This document shows, in pieces, positions 1 to 11,537 of a stretch of DNA of 64,000 nt (the stretch's first letter is position 1; each line of letters opens with the position of its first letter). The position numbers and the translations under genes are program-made. The notes beneath the pieces are model-generated. The model was not told the DNA's origin, did no database searches, and saw nothing but the letters and a program-made list of their open reading frames with translations. This DNA is from Galeruca laticollis (Eukaryota > Arthropoda > Insecta > Coleoptera > Chrysomelidae): contig OY998176.1 of the NCBI GenBank assembly GCA_963921935.1, forward strand, positions 83,554,960 through 83,618,959, given 5' to 3'.

Positions 1-100
1 TGGGATGGATAATCCTTGTTTACTTGGTATGATTATATACCATTTTTATTGATGAAAGCAATAAACAAAATCTACAATCTACTAGACAAGTATTTTATAT
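1..100. repeat. Direct repeat copy 1 (Copia-associated)
   Basis: This ~100-bp stretch recurs in the same orientation at 2121-2219 with a handful of differences. Both copies stop at the same point, after a TATTTTATAT string. They flank the Copia pol remnant, so they could be parts of its two LTRs or a rearranged internal segment. I cannot decide, because the window begins inside this copy. Confidence 0.7.
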
Positions 101-117
101 CGGAGTATCAACATATT

Positions 118-2120
118 ATTCTTTTAAACCTTTTTTGAATAATCTTCTTGGTCAATCCAAAGCTTTTTATTGACTCTATCCATGATTATCTGAAATCCTA
201 ATATCTTTTTGGTTGGTCCGAAATCTTTCATTTTAAAGTTCTTCATCAACTGGGCTTTCAATTTTTTTTGCCTCAGTATTATTGGACAAAATGATCATAT
301 CATCTACATAAACAGCTAAGATCAGCTTTGAATTAATTGAAATTTTATGGTACATGAAAGGGTCAGTTCGGGATTGCTCAATTTCAATTTGTTTGAAGAA
401 TTCGTCTAACTTTTGGTTCCATACACGACTCGCTTGTTTGAGACAATATAATTATTTTTTTAAACGACAAACTTGATTTGTGTTATCATAACCTACTGGT
501 GGGGTCATAAATATCTCTTCTGATATGTCACATTGCAGAAACGCAGTAGCTGCATCCATATGGTCAATATCGATGTTATTTTCTGCTGCTAGTGCAAGTA
601 GATACCTTATTGTGCTGTTTCTTCAAAATCAATACCTTTTCTTTGAGCACAACCTTTAATTACCAAACGAGTTTTATACTGAATCATATTGTTATTTTGG
701 AGTTTTGTTTTAAAAATCCATTCATAATTCAAATCTTTTTTGCCAGGCGGTAAGTCAACTAACTCCCAAGTACCATTTTCGATAAGAGCTTCATATTCGT
801 TCTGCATAGCTTCAATCCAATTATCCTTATCGGGTCTTCTAAGTGCTTCTTCAACATCTAATGGGTCACCATCAGCTTCTGTTATGTCTGAATATAACAC
901 GTAGTCCTGCATCGCTTTAGGTGGTCTTCTCTCGCGCTGAATTCTCTGAATTGGGACTACATCCTCTGCTCATACTTCTATTTCTGGGATGTATTCTGAG
1001 TCACTATCTTCAGATGTTTCTCTGTCCGAGTACACAGGTTCAAGATAGTCTTCAGAAGAATCATCTGACGTCTCATCAAGAACATGTTCTTCATCTTGTC
1101 TGACTGTAACTTCTGGAATGGCATAGAAGTGTTTATCTGTATCAACTATTAGTTTTTCTAATAAAGTGAACCCTTTCGTATTTCCATCAAACTGGACATC
1201 GCGAGAGACAAATACTATGTTTTTATTTGTATGCTTTCGACTCTAAACTGTATCTTACGAAGATACAAGGAGTTGCCTTAGCGTCTAACCTCTTCCTTTT
1301 CTGGTTATCTATGTGTGCATATGCTTTGCATCCAAATATTTTAGCATGTTTTAAGGTTGGTCTCTTACTACTCCGTAGTTCTTCTGGTGTTTTCGCTATA
1401 GTTTTACTAGGTAAACGATTAAACAAATATACTGATGTGTATACAGCTTCGGCCCAAAATTTATTTGGCAACTGTGCTTCAATTAGAAGACATCGAGCTT
1501 TTTCAATAATTGTTCGATTCAACCTCTCGGCTTTGCGATTCTGTTCAGGAGTATATGGGCAAGTAAGCTGATGTTGTATACCTGCAGTTTTGATCAAATT
1601 CTTGAATTCGTTTAAGCAATATTCCCCACCATTGTCAGTTCGTAGACACTTTATTTTTTCACCTGTTTGAGTGTCAACAAATCTTTTATACGTATTGAAA
1701 AAATCTATTCTTCAAAAATATACGGTTGTACCTATGATGTGTATAATCTTCAAGGAAAGTAAGTACATATCGAGAACCAGATAGTGACTTATCCTGCATC
1801 GGTCCACACATATCCGAATGTATCAACTCCAAACATCGTGACGATTGACTCTTACTTGTATAAAAAGGTAAACGGTGACTTTTTCCTAATACGCATGTTT
1901 CACATACAAAGTTCAGATCGAAATTATCCGAGAAATCTAAGCCATATACCAGTCCCTTTTTCATTGTATTTACATGCGCTAAACGCCTATGCCATAAATT
2001 GCAATCTTTTTCTGCATTGTTGAACCAGATGGAACCATTATTTTGTGATGAAACTAAATCCATTTTGAACAGGTTATTCTTTAACCTAGCTATAGCTATG
2101 AGTTTGTTATTACCAAATAT
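118..2120 (-). pseudogene. Copia-type (Ty1) retrotransposon pol remnant
   Basis: A broken Copia polyprotein is read right to left. The GAG-pre-integrase domain (CxxC with LWHRRLAHVN) and integrase start lie at about 2063-1686. The integrase core follows at about 1680-1223, with RTDNGGEY and the conserved Glu in KAERLNRT. A spacer comes next, then the RVT_2 reverse transcriptase from about 912, with the YVDD motif near 315. The protein would cut and copy the element RNA into DNA and integrate it. Frameshifts and stops separate the pieces. RNase H and the end of RT are missing: recognisable RT stops near position 130 and is followed by the 1-100 repeat. Family assignment is firm; activity is excluded. 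Confidence 0.9.
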
Positions 2121-2219
2121 TGGTATGGATATTCCTTTTTTACTTGGTATGATTATATACCTTTTTATTAATTAAAGCAATATACAAAATCTACAATCTA
2201 CTAGATAAGTATTTTATAT
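2121..2219. repeat. Direct repeat copy 2 (Copia-associated)
   Basis: Second copy of the repeat at 1-100. It lies immediately upstream, in element orientation, of the GAG-pre-integrase coding remnant and abuts the hAT target duplication. Confidence 0.7.
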
Positions 2220-2595
2220 TCTAATCAGCGTTGCCAGACGTCCCGATTTTGGCGGGACGTCCCGATTTTTAAATCAAAATTAAATGTCCCGCGCGGGACA
2301 GGCTCAGTCCCGCTTTTCGGGGATAACTCAACCGTGCGTGCAGCGTGTTGAGGAAGCGCGGGCGCGTGAATGAAGATAAGCGCGCTAGACAGAGAGAGGG
2401 GTACGTCACGCAATCGGATTACGTACGAAGGAATAACGAATACCATTAGTTTTACTGCTTGAAAAGCAGTGAACAAGTAGTGAGTTGCGTTGCGTGCCTA
2501 ATTTAGTTTATTTACATCAATGAAACAAAATTTTAAGCTTTTTACGTGTTTTTGTTAGTAAATTACTGAAGTTTACTTATTAGAAACGTTTAAAG

Positions 2596-2802
2596 ATGAA
2601 TGGAACCGATAGTGATGTTTCGGACTGCTCGAAACCGGAAAACATTGCACCCAAGAAAGAAGCCAAACTAGGAAAACATCGCCTCACGAAATACAATACA
2701 AATTGGCAGAATGATTATAATTGGTTGTGTAGTCGGAGGAGTATAAAGTTTACTGTAAACTGTGTAAAAAAGAGTTTACTATTTCTCTTTGTGATGTGGT
2801 GA
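2596..2802 (+). pseudogene. hAT transposase N-terminal fragment
   Basis: A 68-residue frame starts with an acidic and lysine-rich stretch, then KYNTNWQNDYNWL followed by a CVKK segment. This resembles the start of the BED/TTF-like zinc-binding region of hAT transposases of the ZBED/SCAND3 type (tryptophan-rich, then CxLC). The second cysteine pattern is disrupted. The reading frame is lost afterwards and the middle of the domain is missing. Confidence 0.55.
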
Positions 2803-3458
2803 ATGTGCCCTGAAATGCTGACACCAATTCTCCACAAGAATGGGTTCGTGTCACTGCCATTGAGCCTCGTAGTAGTAACGGAATCAATAAAATGTCTTCA
2901 TACAAAATCATTGGTTGGTTTATTATGACTAAAACTGGTACTTACATAGAGCGGAATACGTTACACTTACTAATACATAACTATGAAAATTATTCGGGTT
3001 TTAAATTCTACATAACGAGCAACACTAACCTACGTCTACTATTTTTACTACTATATTACTGTATATATCACTATATCTGCACAACCAGCTGGTCAACGTC
3101 TTATTTTCCATAAAGATCAAGGTGCCGTGATTTCAGTCAAGGTGAATTCCATGGCTGAACGCTGTGTTTGCATAAACTATGATTTGGTTTATATATACTT
3201 ATTATCGCGCGCTGTTTACAATATGCTTGCAATAACTTTTAATTTAAAATATTAATAGTCTTATGACCTTCATGTTTCAATTTCTATAATGCCTAAAATT
3301 AATTATATAGAGATTCACTACGCGGATTAAACGACGTAGTGAAGCGTTCAAAAACAATTAGTCACTCGAAGATCACGAGTTCTCGCGCTGCAAGAAACAT
3401 AATTAGCTATTTTTAGGCACCCGGTAGTTCCACATCTGATCGTGATCGCGATGATATT

Positions 3459-3713
3459 ATGTACAAAACGTCAGCCGCAGAACTTACTTCTATATATCTT
3501 AAACATTCGTTAAGCTACTATAGTATGGATTGTTTTCAAAAGTTATTACCTCTCATGTACACCGATTCTAAGATAGCTAAGAATGTTAAATGTGGTAGGA
3601 CAAAGAGTGAAGCAATATCTTGTGAAGTATTGGCAAAAGAAGCTTTGAAAGACGTAATTCGAAATTTAAAAGAAGATTATTTTTTTTTCGATTTCTACGA
3701 ATGCCAGCAATAA
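3459..3713 (+). pseudogene. hAT transposase internal fragment
   Basis: The stretch around residues 35-70 (PLMYTDSKIAKNVKCGRTK, then the VLAKEALKDVIRNLKED region) matches the conserved block that precedes the catalytic core in ZBED/SCAND3-like hAT transposases. No catalytic DDE residues are present in this piece. A further fragment of the same protein family can be read in the plus strand at about 4018-4278 (VIKVWPALKSYF, then EMHESLCLFRSRL), again with frame breaks. Confidence 0.6.
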
Positions 3714-4514
3714 AGGAAACCGGAAAATATGTCCAATATGTGTGCGATATTTCAGTTTGGACAAAGGAATACAAACAAATTAATAGATTTTGTGGAGAAT
3801 AATGACGAAACTGCCAACCAAATAACAAAGATATTTTGTGAAACATTGGATAAATATAATTAAAATTATCGCAAGTAACATCATATGTAGCTGACAATGA
3901 AAATGTAAACTTTGGTTCAAATCATTCTGTTTTCATGAATTTCGTTACCAAAAAACGAAGAAATATTAAAAGCTAACTACAAATACAAGATTTCTATCGC
4001 TCTGTACTGCTGTTGACAGAGTAATCAAGGTTTGGCCTGCTTTGAAAAGCTACTTTGGTAAGCAAAAGCAGTAATCATGTGCGAAATCCATTGACAAGAT
4101 TTTTTACACTGAACCAGAGGAATCAAAAATCCTAGCCTACTTGCATTTTGTTCATAATGTGATGAGTGCTTTTGGTACATTAATGAAAGAGTCTCAGGGA
4201 AATGACATTGCCATAACAGAAATGCATGAGTCATTATGCCTCTTCCGCTCAAGGTTGCCTCAAATGCTGAAGGATTAGTTTTTCGGCTACTAGACGAAAA
4301 AGATTTCAAATAAATTGGTTGAATCTGATTTAAAATATCATATTTTTATTAAAATACATTTCCTATAAATAAAAAGATGAATATTTAAAAATTTCTAATT
4401 ATGTACGTTTGTTTACTATGTCCCGCTTTCCACGAAAGAATCCCGCTTTTTTCACTCAAAAGGTTCCAAAGTCCCGACTTAGCAAAACAAAAATCTGGCA
4501 ACGCTGATTCTAAT

Positions 4515-6698
4515 ATATATGACATTATATTACTGACAGTTATTATGTCTGTGGTTCTTATTCAACCGACTAGATTATATCTAGTCAACGCCATAGAACA
4601 CTAAAGTAATAGATTATTTCAAATTTACTTCAACAGAGATACGGAATTGAAAACGAATAAACTTTTATTTTTGCAAAGTTGACAAATTCGTTTCTGTTAT
4701 TTGTTTTCTGGTCATCCTAACCAAATGTATTCAAACATTTTGCAACAAATAAATAAAAAAATAAGCAACCGCATTGAATAAAACGTCGACTGAATCTATG
4801 GTAGAGATAAACCGTTATTGTTTTCTCAAAGTTTTATTGAATGAATGATGACGGGAAAGAATTGAAACCTCGAATCAGAGAATCAGAAAAGAGCGTAGCG
4901 CGGATAATACACTGTCGACCGGTGGGAATAAGAGAGGTACATGACAGATGACAGGTGACTGATGGGCGATTCGATGTGATAAACCCCAAACAAACTCGAA
5001 CATAAGAAAATACGATTCGATACACTGAATACTAGGGTCATATTAAACATTGAATAAATTACAATATTTTGAATTTATTTTGCACTTTTTCTACTTCTAT
5101 ATACAGATCGTGTGCTTGGTACTGTTGTTGCTTTCTCGTTTCCAATTTGGCAGCGACTGTTCGAAATAAAATTTGAGAATGTTTTTGTAAGAAACTGTTG
5201 CTGTCAAATTTCAATGCCTTTTACTAATATTTAATTTCTTCAAGTGAATAAAATGCATATCAAACACGCATAAAATACAATGCTGTATCCACAATCCCAC
5301 TCATTTAGAATCAGAATCGCGGAAATATCATCTGATGTCATCAAAAAATGATTGTTTGTGGATAAAACGTGTAATTGCATACGTGTTTTATATGTATTTC
5401 ATTCAATTGAGAAAAGTAAACGCCCAAGCAAGCTCACAATCATTCTTGCTTGAATAACATGCTATATAAAATACTTATAATACAATAAAAAATAACACTA
5501 TTCTTAACGCTTTACTTACGGTACTTATTCACAGTGCCACCCCTGTATACACATTTGTTAAAATAATATAATAATTTTTATTAATGTACAAACATACACG
5601 GCTGTGTAATTCACAGAAAAACAGTCATAACACACTATTATTTTGTATTGCTTGTATGCTTCTATATTTCAAAGCTTCCTGTTATATTCAAAGAATATCT
5701 TGATATACTACCCAGTATTATGAAAATTTAACTGTTACCACACGTATTGTAGTAAGTTGTACAATATTCCGGTAACTAATTAAACCAGTACTACCCACAG
5801 CGTGAGAATTCAGTAGCTATCCAAAATTCGGAGTTTGGTTTGAGATAAGACAGTAATTTCAACAAACTTTTCTCTATTTACCTTCACCTGGTCTTTTATA
5901 CAGCAAATAAAGCACTAAAAGCCGAATTAGTGGAAACACACAAACAATATGTTTATATGACACATGTTGATATTATCTCTGTAAAAGAGAAGTAATAAAA
6001 TATATCCTCTACCACAAACATTTGGTTTTATTATACGCTGGTATGCCACACAGCTCCATTTTCTATTTACATTATATGTTATTTAAGCATTATGATTCCA
6101 TATTGTTCAATGTTTATCAGTGAAAATCAAATAATAAATAATTAGTCCTAAAGTATTTCAGTAGGTTGGTACTGGGGAATGAAAATTTTGCAGCATTTAT
6201 TGTTTATTAACAGACAAAAAATAAAGTGGTGTGTGGTTTTACGTTTTCAACGATTGCAAGATTTTATCAATGCAGACATGGACCTTTATATTTATCTCAA
6301 ATTTGTTTGTGAAACTGTTAAGTGGAATAATAGAAACTAACATCTGCTCCGTACAACAGTGGAACGTTAGGAAAATTATGGGAACCATTGGAAACACCAA
6401 AAATTAGCGTTACACAAAATCAGTACAAAAAATCAACGAAAACAGCACTTCTGAAGTCAAGGTATGACGCAAAGTCTTACAAATAGAGATGCTGCTTGTC
6501 GCTTACTCCCTCCAAAATATATCAAAAAAAAGGCACTGGAAAAGTAAATGTAAACACATGGGTATTACGTTGGTCAATGTAGTATGTTTTGTTTTTCTTG
6601 ACATATATGTTATTATTTGAAATTAAGTTCTGATTGATATGCAAGATTGGTGTGGTCACTGTGATGTATGTTTACGTTCAGTGACTGTAGTTTTAGGT

Positions 6699-6700
<2 letters not shown>
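4515..6700. other. AT-rich DNA without recognisable genes
   Basis: No domain could be recognised in either strand. The first ~500 bp may be the outer part of the Copia element (LTR or leader), because it continues the sequence interrupted by the hAT insertion. A short inverted repeat, GACTAGATTATATCTAGTC, lies at about 4568-4586. The rest shows only simple AT-rich sequence. Confidence 0.5.

Positions 6701-6701
<1 letters not shown>

Positions 6702-6743
<42 letters not shown>
6702..6743. repeat. (TA)n microsatellite
   Basis: About 21 uninterrupted TA units. Confidence 0.97.
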
Positions 6744-6744
<1 letters not shown>

Positions 6745-6946
6745 GACTCTAAGGCTATGGTCCTAAAGTATCTAACCATAACCACTCTAATGAATGACGA
6801 ATGGTATTGTCAAAATTGATTAAGATATCATTATGTAACCAGGTCGGACTACATATTCAGATATATGTTAATTTTGGAATTAATAGGCAATTCTTGAGAA
6901 GGTAATAAGCAATATGTGTCGGCAACCAGGATAAACGAGATGACAT

Positions 6947-8234
6947 TTATTTGAAAAAGGTTAGTTTTTCATTGAAAGCTGATGGAAAGGATTCATTTAA
7001 TAGAAGAACACCTAATAGAAATAAAATTTGTCTGTTGGTAATTGTTATGCCCGGTGCTACAGAATTAAATTTATCAATGGTTAGATTATTTGGTGATTCT
7101 AAGAAAAATAACTCGCATTTGCTGAAATTGAGTTCAAGACCAATATCCTTGGAATTGTTTATAATATAGACAAGAGAATTGAACACGGAATTAGTATTAC
7201 CACCTAAAGAACCATCATCAAGGTACCAAGTATTGAATTCTGTGTCAATGTTGCTTATAAGCTTGTGTATCGATATGCAAAAAACGAGAGGTGCCAAAGG
7301 ATCCCCTTGTTGGACGCCTCTTTCCGATTAAATGATATTTTCGCCAAATAAAAGATATGAAGGGAATCGATAACATTGATTGATGATAGGAAAAATTTCA
7401 GGTAGAATATCTGCTACAAGTTTTAATAAATGATCGCGATGAATTGCAATAAAAGCATTTTTAAAATATCAGAAAAACTTTATCATTAACGTCTGGATGA
7501 TTAGAGACCAAACGTCTTGATGCATGTGCAACTGCTTCACAACCATCTTTCGACCCGAAACCAAATTGTAATGAACGAAGTAAATATCCTAATTTGTCTC
7601 TGATGTTTGAACAAATTATTTTCGCTACTAAACGACAATAAACTGTACCAATAGCAATTGGTCTGATACCTCCTGCTTTTTTAGTTAAAGCTAATTGTGA
7701 CGCTCCGAATAAAATAGGACGAATATTGCTGTTGACTGTGTCATTTAAAATAAAACTACATAATTTACACAAAGATGATAAGAGATTTTTTCCTGAAGGG
7801 CCAGCACTGTAACTTATGAAATCTTGTAGATGTGAACGTCTTAACGAGTCTAAACCACCAGCAGAACTTGTTTTAAAAGAGTTTATTGCGTTACTGACAA
7901 ATTCTTCTGTTATAAGAATAGGAATAGGTTCCGAACTCAGAGTAGGGAACGTACTATTAAGTTTCTCTAAAGGATGTTTCAATTTTAATTCTGTTAAAGT
8001 GGCTGCACTGACATCAGCAAAACTGTCATCTGAAGCTAAGATGAGACCGCGACAGGTGTCAATCGATAGTATTTGACGAGCTGAGTCGAGTGACATTGGT
8101 TTCAACTTTAGGAAATGCCCAGGGGAAAAAATACGCCACTTTTTGTTTTCCATGTCTATGGTAAAAAAATTTGGTTTCGGTGCACTTTGCGATCCTTGGC
8201 ATTTTATGTTAATTTTAATAATAATAGCCATCAT
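6947..8234 (-). pseudogene. Reverse transcriptase remnant, family unresolved (YLDDG type)
   Basis: Read right to left, this is an RT with fingers motif SSAGGLDSLRRSHLQDF, the RPIAIG block, the LQFGFG motif and a GVQQGDPLAPL turn near 7310. The active-site motif WYLDDG lies at about 7220, followed by a GLELNFSKCE thumb-proximal block. One frameshift (near 7465) and one stop (near 7330) break it. The RT is clearly real, but the YLDD box and GVQQGDPLAPL context are unlike the CR1, Jockey, R1 or RTE elements elsewhere here. Related proteins occur in plants and invertebrates; I cannot name the clade with confidence. No endonuclease was seen. Confidence 0.75.
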
Positions 8235-8369
8235 TCTACACTCGTTAAAGAATATATTATTCTATTTTTTATTTCATATTTAATGAAATTTTATTTACAC
8301 TTTGATCTGTGTCAGTTGGTTGGGAAGCGATATTGATTTGAATTATGAAAAGTATTGTAAAGAAAGGAG
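8048..8369. repeat. Tandem duplication, copy 1
   Basis: The segment overlaps the N-terminal end of the YLDDG-type RT remnant and its upstream flank. It recurs at 8536-8875 in direct orientation with scattered substitutions and small indels; the period is roughly 490 bp. Confidence 0.88.
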
Positions 8370-8473
8370 TTGACCCAATGGAGGCGCTTCTTGATGCAGT
8401 TCGGCGACAATATGGCGACTTTCGTCAATAACTTTGAATTAATTTACGGTTTTCTAAGTTTTGGTTTGGTTTG

Positions 8474-8508
8474 GTTAGGTTGAGTTAGGTTAGGTTAGAT
8501 TAGGTTAG
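8474..8508 (+). repeat. Short interstitial TTAGG-type tract
   Basis: About seven five-base units, mostly TTAGG with TTGAG and TTAGA variants, sit between the two copies of the duplicated RT flank. TTAGG is the ancestral arthropod telomere repeat. The tract is too short and imperfect to be a telomere, and may be the tail or a target scar of a retroelement. Confidence 0.6.
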
Positions 8509-8535
8509 CGTGTTGTGATCGTAACAATACAAAAA

Positions 8536-8875
8536 AGCGACAGGTGTCAATCGATAGTATTTGACATGCTGAGTCGAGTGACATTGGTTTCAACTTTATG
8601 AAATGTCCAGGGGAAAAGATACGTCACTTTTTGTTTTCCATGTTAAGTCTATGGAAAAAAATTTTGGTTTCGGTGCACTTCGCGATCCTCGCAATTTTAT
8701 GTTAATTTTAATAATAATTGTCATCATTCTACACTAGATAAAGAATATATTATTCTATTATTTTATTCTATTTTTTTATTCATATTTAATGATATTTTAG
8801 TTACACTTTGATCTGTGTCAGTTGGTCGGGAAGCGATATTGAATTGAATTATGAAAAGTATTGTGAAGAAAGGAG
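8536..8875. repeat. Tandem duplication, copy 2
   Basis: Second copy of the 8048-8369 segment, ending at the same GAAAGGAGT string. Confidence 0.88.
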
Positions 8876-9757
8876 TACGGGCTTTTTGTATTACTAAAAT
8901 TTTTAGTTTATTATGTAGATTATGTTTCTAGAAGCCTGAAAATGAAATTAAATCTTGGCGGTCTCTTATTTTGATGAAAATATTGACTTCTAAAAGATTC
9001 ACTTTTGGAAGTTGGAAATTGTCAATGACAATCATTATTATTTGTTGCGGTTATTATTGTGTGTCTGTTTATTTTTGTTGTGCTTCTATATTTAATATTT
9101 TCTTCATTTTCACCAAAAATGAATTTTATTAATCTAGAAGATATTTATACCTGGCGAAATAATAATGAGATTATATCGCAAGCGCAGCGTTTGGGTTTAA
9201 TACCCGCAAATAATGAAATTAAGTGTCCGGTTGATTTTTGTGACGGACATTTAATAATTACACCACGGCCAGATTCCATAGATGGTTTTCGTTGGAAATG
9301 TAATGGAGATATAAAAAAAATAAAAAGAAGCGTATATTTTGTAATGGAAGGTAAGTATAAAATTCAAGTATATTGTTCAAATCCCTTTCTGACGTCTCCG
9401 CTCTTTTTTACGTTTCCGATAATTATTGATGTTGCCAAATCGCAATTTATGTGGAAAATATGCGAAACCTAAATTACTTACCATGATAACCAAAATATAC
9501 GTTACATACAAAAATCAACCCTTTAAATTTTTTAAGGCATCTTTACGTTATAGGACTTTCTTGTATAAATCCCACTTACCCATTTGGAAAATTTTGAGAT
9601 TTATTCATATGTGAGTCAATAATTAAAAACTATTGCCAATTCAAAACGAGCCAAGACTTGCGCAACATACTTTAGTGGATTGGGCCAATTTCTGCAGATA
9701 AGTAGTCTTCGACGCATTTTTAACCAAGGCAACGAAAATTGGAGGACCTGGTCAAAT

Positions 9758-9815
9758 GTAAAAGAGATGCATACTCCTTATTTTTGTCATGCTTATTGTT
9801 TTATTATATTTTCAG
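9758..9815 (+). other. Intron in Merlin transposase
   Basis: Donor GTAAAAGA and acceptor TTTTCAG. Splicing joins GGPGQ to IVEIDES in frame, directly before the first catalytic Asp. Confidence 0.8.
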
Positions 9816-10135
9816 TGTGGAGATTGACGAGTCAAAGTTTGGAAAAAGAAAATACCATCGAGGACACTATGTGGAAGGCTCCTGGGTCTTTGGAGGTTAC
9901 GAACGACGCACCGGAAGAGTTTTTATGACAGTAGTGCCAGACAGATGTCAAGAAACTCTCTTAGCTTCTATTGAAAAATTCATGGAGGATGGTACTATGA
10001 TATATTCTAATTGTTGGAAGGGTTACTCCAACCCGAAAGAGAGTCTCAGAAATATCAAAATTTGCAAGTCAACCATTCCTTGAACTTCAAAGATCCAGAG
10101 ACAGGTGTATGCGCAAATTCGATTGAAAGCTCGTG

Positions 10136-10197
10136 GTATGTTATTTTTGAATTTAATAGAAAAAAAAAAGAAAATTTCCCATACATTTATATTTTAG
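10136..10197 (+). other. Intron in Merlin transposase
   Basis: Donor GTATGTT and acceptor ATTTTAG, 62 bp. Splicing joins IESSW to RHAKAAGPYG in frame. Confidence 0.82.
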
Positions 10198-10303
10198 GAG
10201 ACATGCAAAAGCGGCCGGCCCATATGGGAACCGTAAAAAAGAGTTTCTTGGGGGTTACTTAGCCCGTTACATGTTTCAGATTTGTATGATCCGGAAATAT
10301 TAG

Positions 10304-10723
10304 AAAATGCCACAAACATTGAAAGGAGCGATGATGAAGCCAATAGTGAAGATGGGGGGGATTTTGATTTTTTTTTAGTTATTTTTCCACTCTTTTATAT
10401 CCAACGTCTGTTTACTTAAAAGTTAAAAAAAACGCCGATTAGTCGTAAAATTATTTTTTGTTTGGGGGGGGGGGGGTAATTTGTTCTTTTTCATGTTTAT
10501 ACAGGCTATTTAATTTCGAAATGGAAAAAATATAAAAAAAGTCGATTTTCAGGAAAAAAACATTTTGAAGGAGGGGGGGGGATGAGACCGCCGAGTTTTT
10601 TTTCCTTTTCTTTGTTCAGGAGGCTTATTTGTTTTTATAAAATGAAAATATAAGTAATATCATAATTAGATTAATGTAAATCGACTTATGAGATCAGATA
10701 ACCTTAATTCAAATCTGAATAAG
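10304..10723. other. Low-complexity region
   Basis: Runs of G, A and T and no gene. The first ~80 bp could encode the acidic C-terminal tail of the Merlin transposase in another frame; the rest has no recognised content. Confidence 0.5.
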
Positions 10724-10790
10724 CTCAGTTGGAAGAGTATCTGGTTTGATGACCGGAAGGTTGTGGTTCCCATTCTCGGCGCCAGCTATT
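10724..10790 (+). repeat. tRNA-derived remnant (SINE head or tRNA pseudogene)
   Basis: AAGCTCAGTTGG matches a polymerase III A box, and a degraded B box lies in GGTTCCCATTC. Between them CTGGT and ACCGG can pair as an anticodon stem. The 3' side runs into a T-rich tract. The acceptor stem is not convincing, so this is not a functional tRNA. Confidence 0.5.
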
Positions 10791-10933
10791 TTTTTTTCTT
10801 TTCTTTATTTTTTATAAATAATTAGTTTTTAATCCAGTTTTTATGTGAGTAAAATTATTAAGGAACAGCAATTAATAATTACATCTGTAAAACTTACAGG
10901 ATTCACGGGTTCGACAGCTTACTGACAGCCGTA

Positions 10934-10949
10934 CGGAAAGTACTTTCCG
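10934..10949. repeat. Perfect 16-bp palindrome
   Basis: CGGAAAGTACTTTCCG, embedded in GTACGGAAAG...CCGCACG. The same GCGGAAAGT...CTTTTCCGCAC core occurs in the foldback at 37928-38046, so this may be a remnant of that MITE family. Confidence 0.75.
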
Positions 10950-11222
10950 CACGCTTGAGAATAAAGGCCACTTTCCATGAGAGTAGATAGTGCGATATGT
11001 GTTACTTTCCTATGTGGTCGTAGGAAAATATTATTTCTCACGGCACTTTGCCCACACTACAAACATTTATATGGAGAATCCAGTAGGGGATCCGAGATGC
11101 CCAGCCAATTTCAGAAACTTATACTCGATGCCCAGCCGTTTTCGGTGGGTGGTCCTCGATGCTTAGACTTTTTCTACAAAACTATTTACTTGTATTCCTT
11201 AAATTTGTGCAGTTGTAGAAAA

Positions 11223-11354
11223 AGTATAGTGTGCAACATGTGGGAAAAGTACTTTTCTCACTCGTGTGTTTGCGGCACTCGCCCTTGGCTCGTGCCACAA
11301 ACTTCCACACTCGTGAGAAAAGTTGAACTTTTCCCACTTGTTGCACAATATACT
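11223..11354. mobile_element. Foldback/MITE-like inverted repeat
   Basis: The left arm, starting AGTATAGTGTGCAAC with GGGAAAAGT and CACTCGTG blocks, is mirrored on the right, with the centre near 11288 (GCGGCACTC / CTCGTGCC). The arms are about 60 bp with a few mismatches. The frame spanning it, 10977-11618, is a by-product of the repeat. Confidence 0.8.
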
Positions 11355-11489
11355 ATTGTATTACTTTTCCGGCCAACCTATCTATATGCGAGAAAAGTAT
11401 TGGTATACCCCAAAAAAAGTTGGAAATTTACGTTTTCCATCAACAACAACACGAAAAAACGGTTTTTTGAAAAAAAATCCTGTGTGTAT

Positions 11490-11518
11490 GTCGTCGTCGT
11501 CGTCGTCGTTGTCGTCGG
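11490..11518. repeat. (GTC)n microsatellite
   Basis: About nine GTC/GTT triplets. Confidence 0.95.
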
Positions 11519-11537
11519 CCACTTTTCCTTACATGTC

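Larger units (their letters stand above)
2226..4506 (+). mobile_element. hAT-superfamily DNA transposon, decayed copy
   Basis: The element begins CAGCGTTGCCAGA and ends with its exact reverse complement TCTGGCAACGCTG. It is flanked by a perfect 8-bp duplication ATTCTAAT (2218-2225 and 4507-4514). An 8-bp duplication with CAGNGTTGCC-type ends is diagnostic of hAT. Subterminal GTCCCG motifs recur at both ends. At 2281 bp it carries only pieces of transposase, so it is an internally decayed copy. It sits inside or next to the Copia remnant and is younger than it. Confidence 0.93.
9119..10303 (+). pseudogene. Merlin-type (IS1016/ISXO2-like) transposase with introns
   Basis: Four exons can be read: about 9119-9350, 9554-9757, 9816-10135 and 10198-10303. 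Introns 9758-9815 and 10136-10197 have GT...AG ends and rejoin the frame exactly. The first (9351-9553) has a perfect GTAAGT donor but leaves a one-base phase mismatch, so one indel is present. Exon 1 has the N-terminal zinc-ribbon region. Exon 3 has the ISXO2-like core: EIDESKFGKRKYHRGH, PDRCQETL and the SIESSW box with the conserved Glu. The expected second Asp reads Asn in MIYSNCWKGY, and two in-frame stops lie in exon 2. It is therefore dead. After GYLARYMF another frame continues with a strongly acidic tail. Confidence 0.85.

Noticed and set aside
8474..8508. A chromosome-end telomere
   Set aside because: Only about seven imperfect TTAGG units with unrelated DNA on both sides.
10724..10790. 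Functional tRNA gene
   Set aside because: B box degraded, anticodon loop of wrong size and no acceptor stem pairing.
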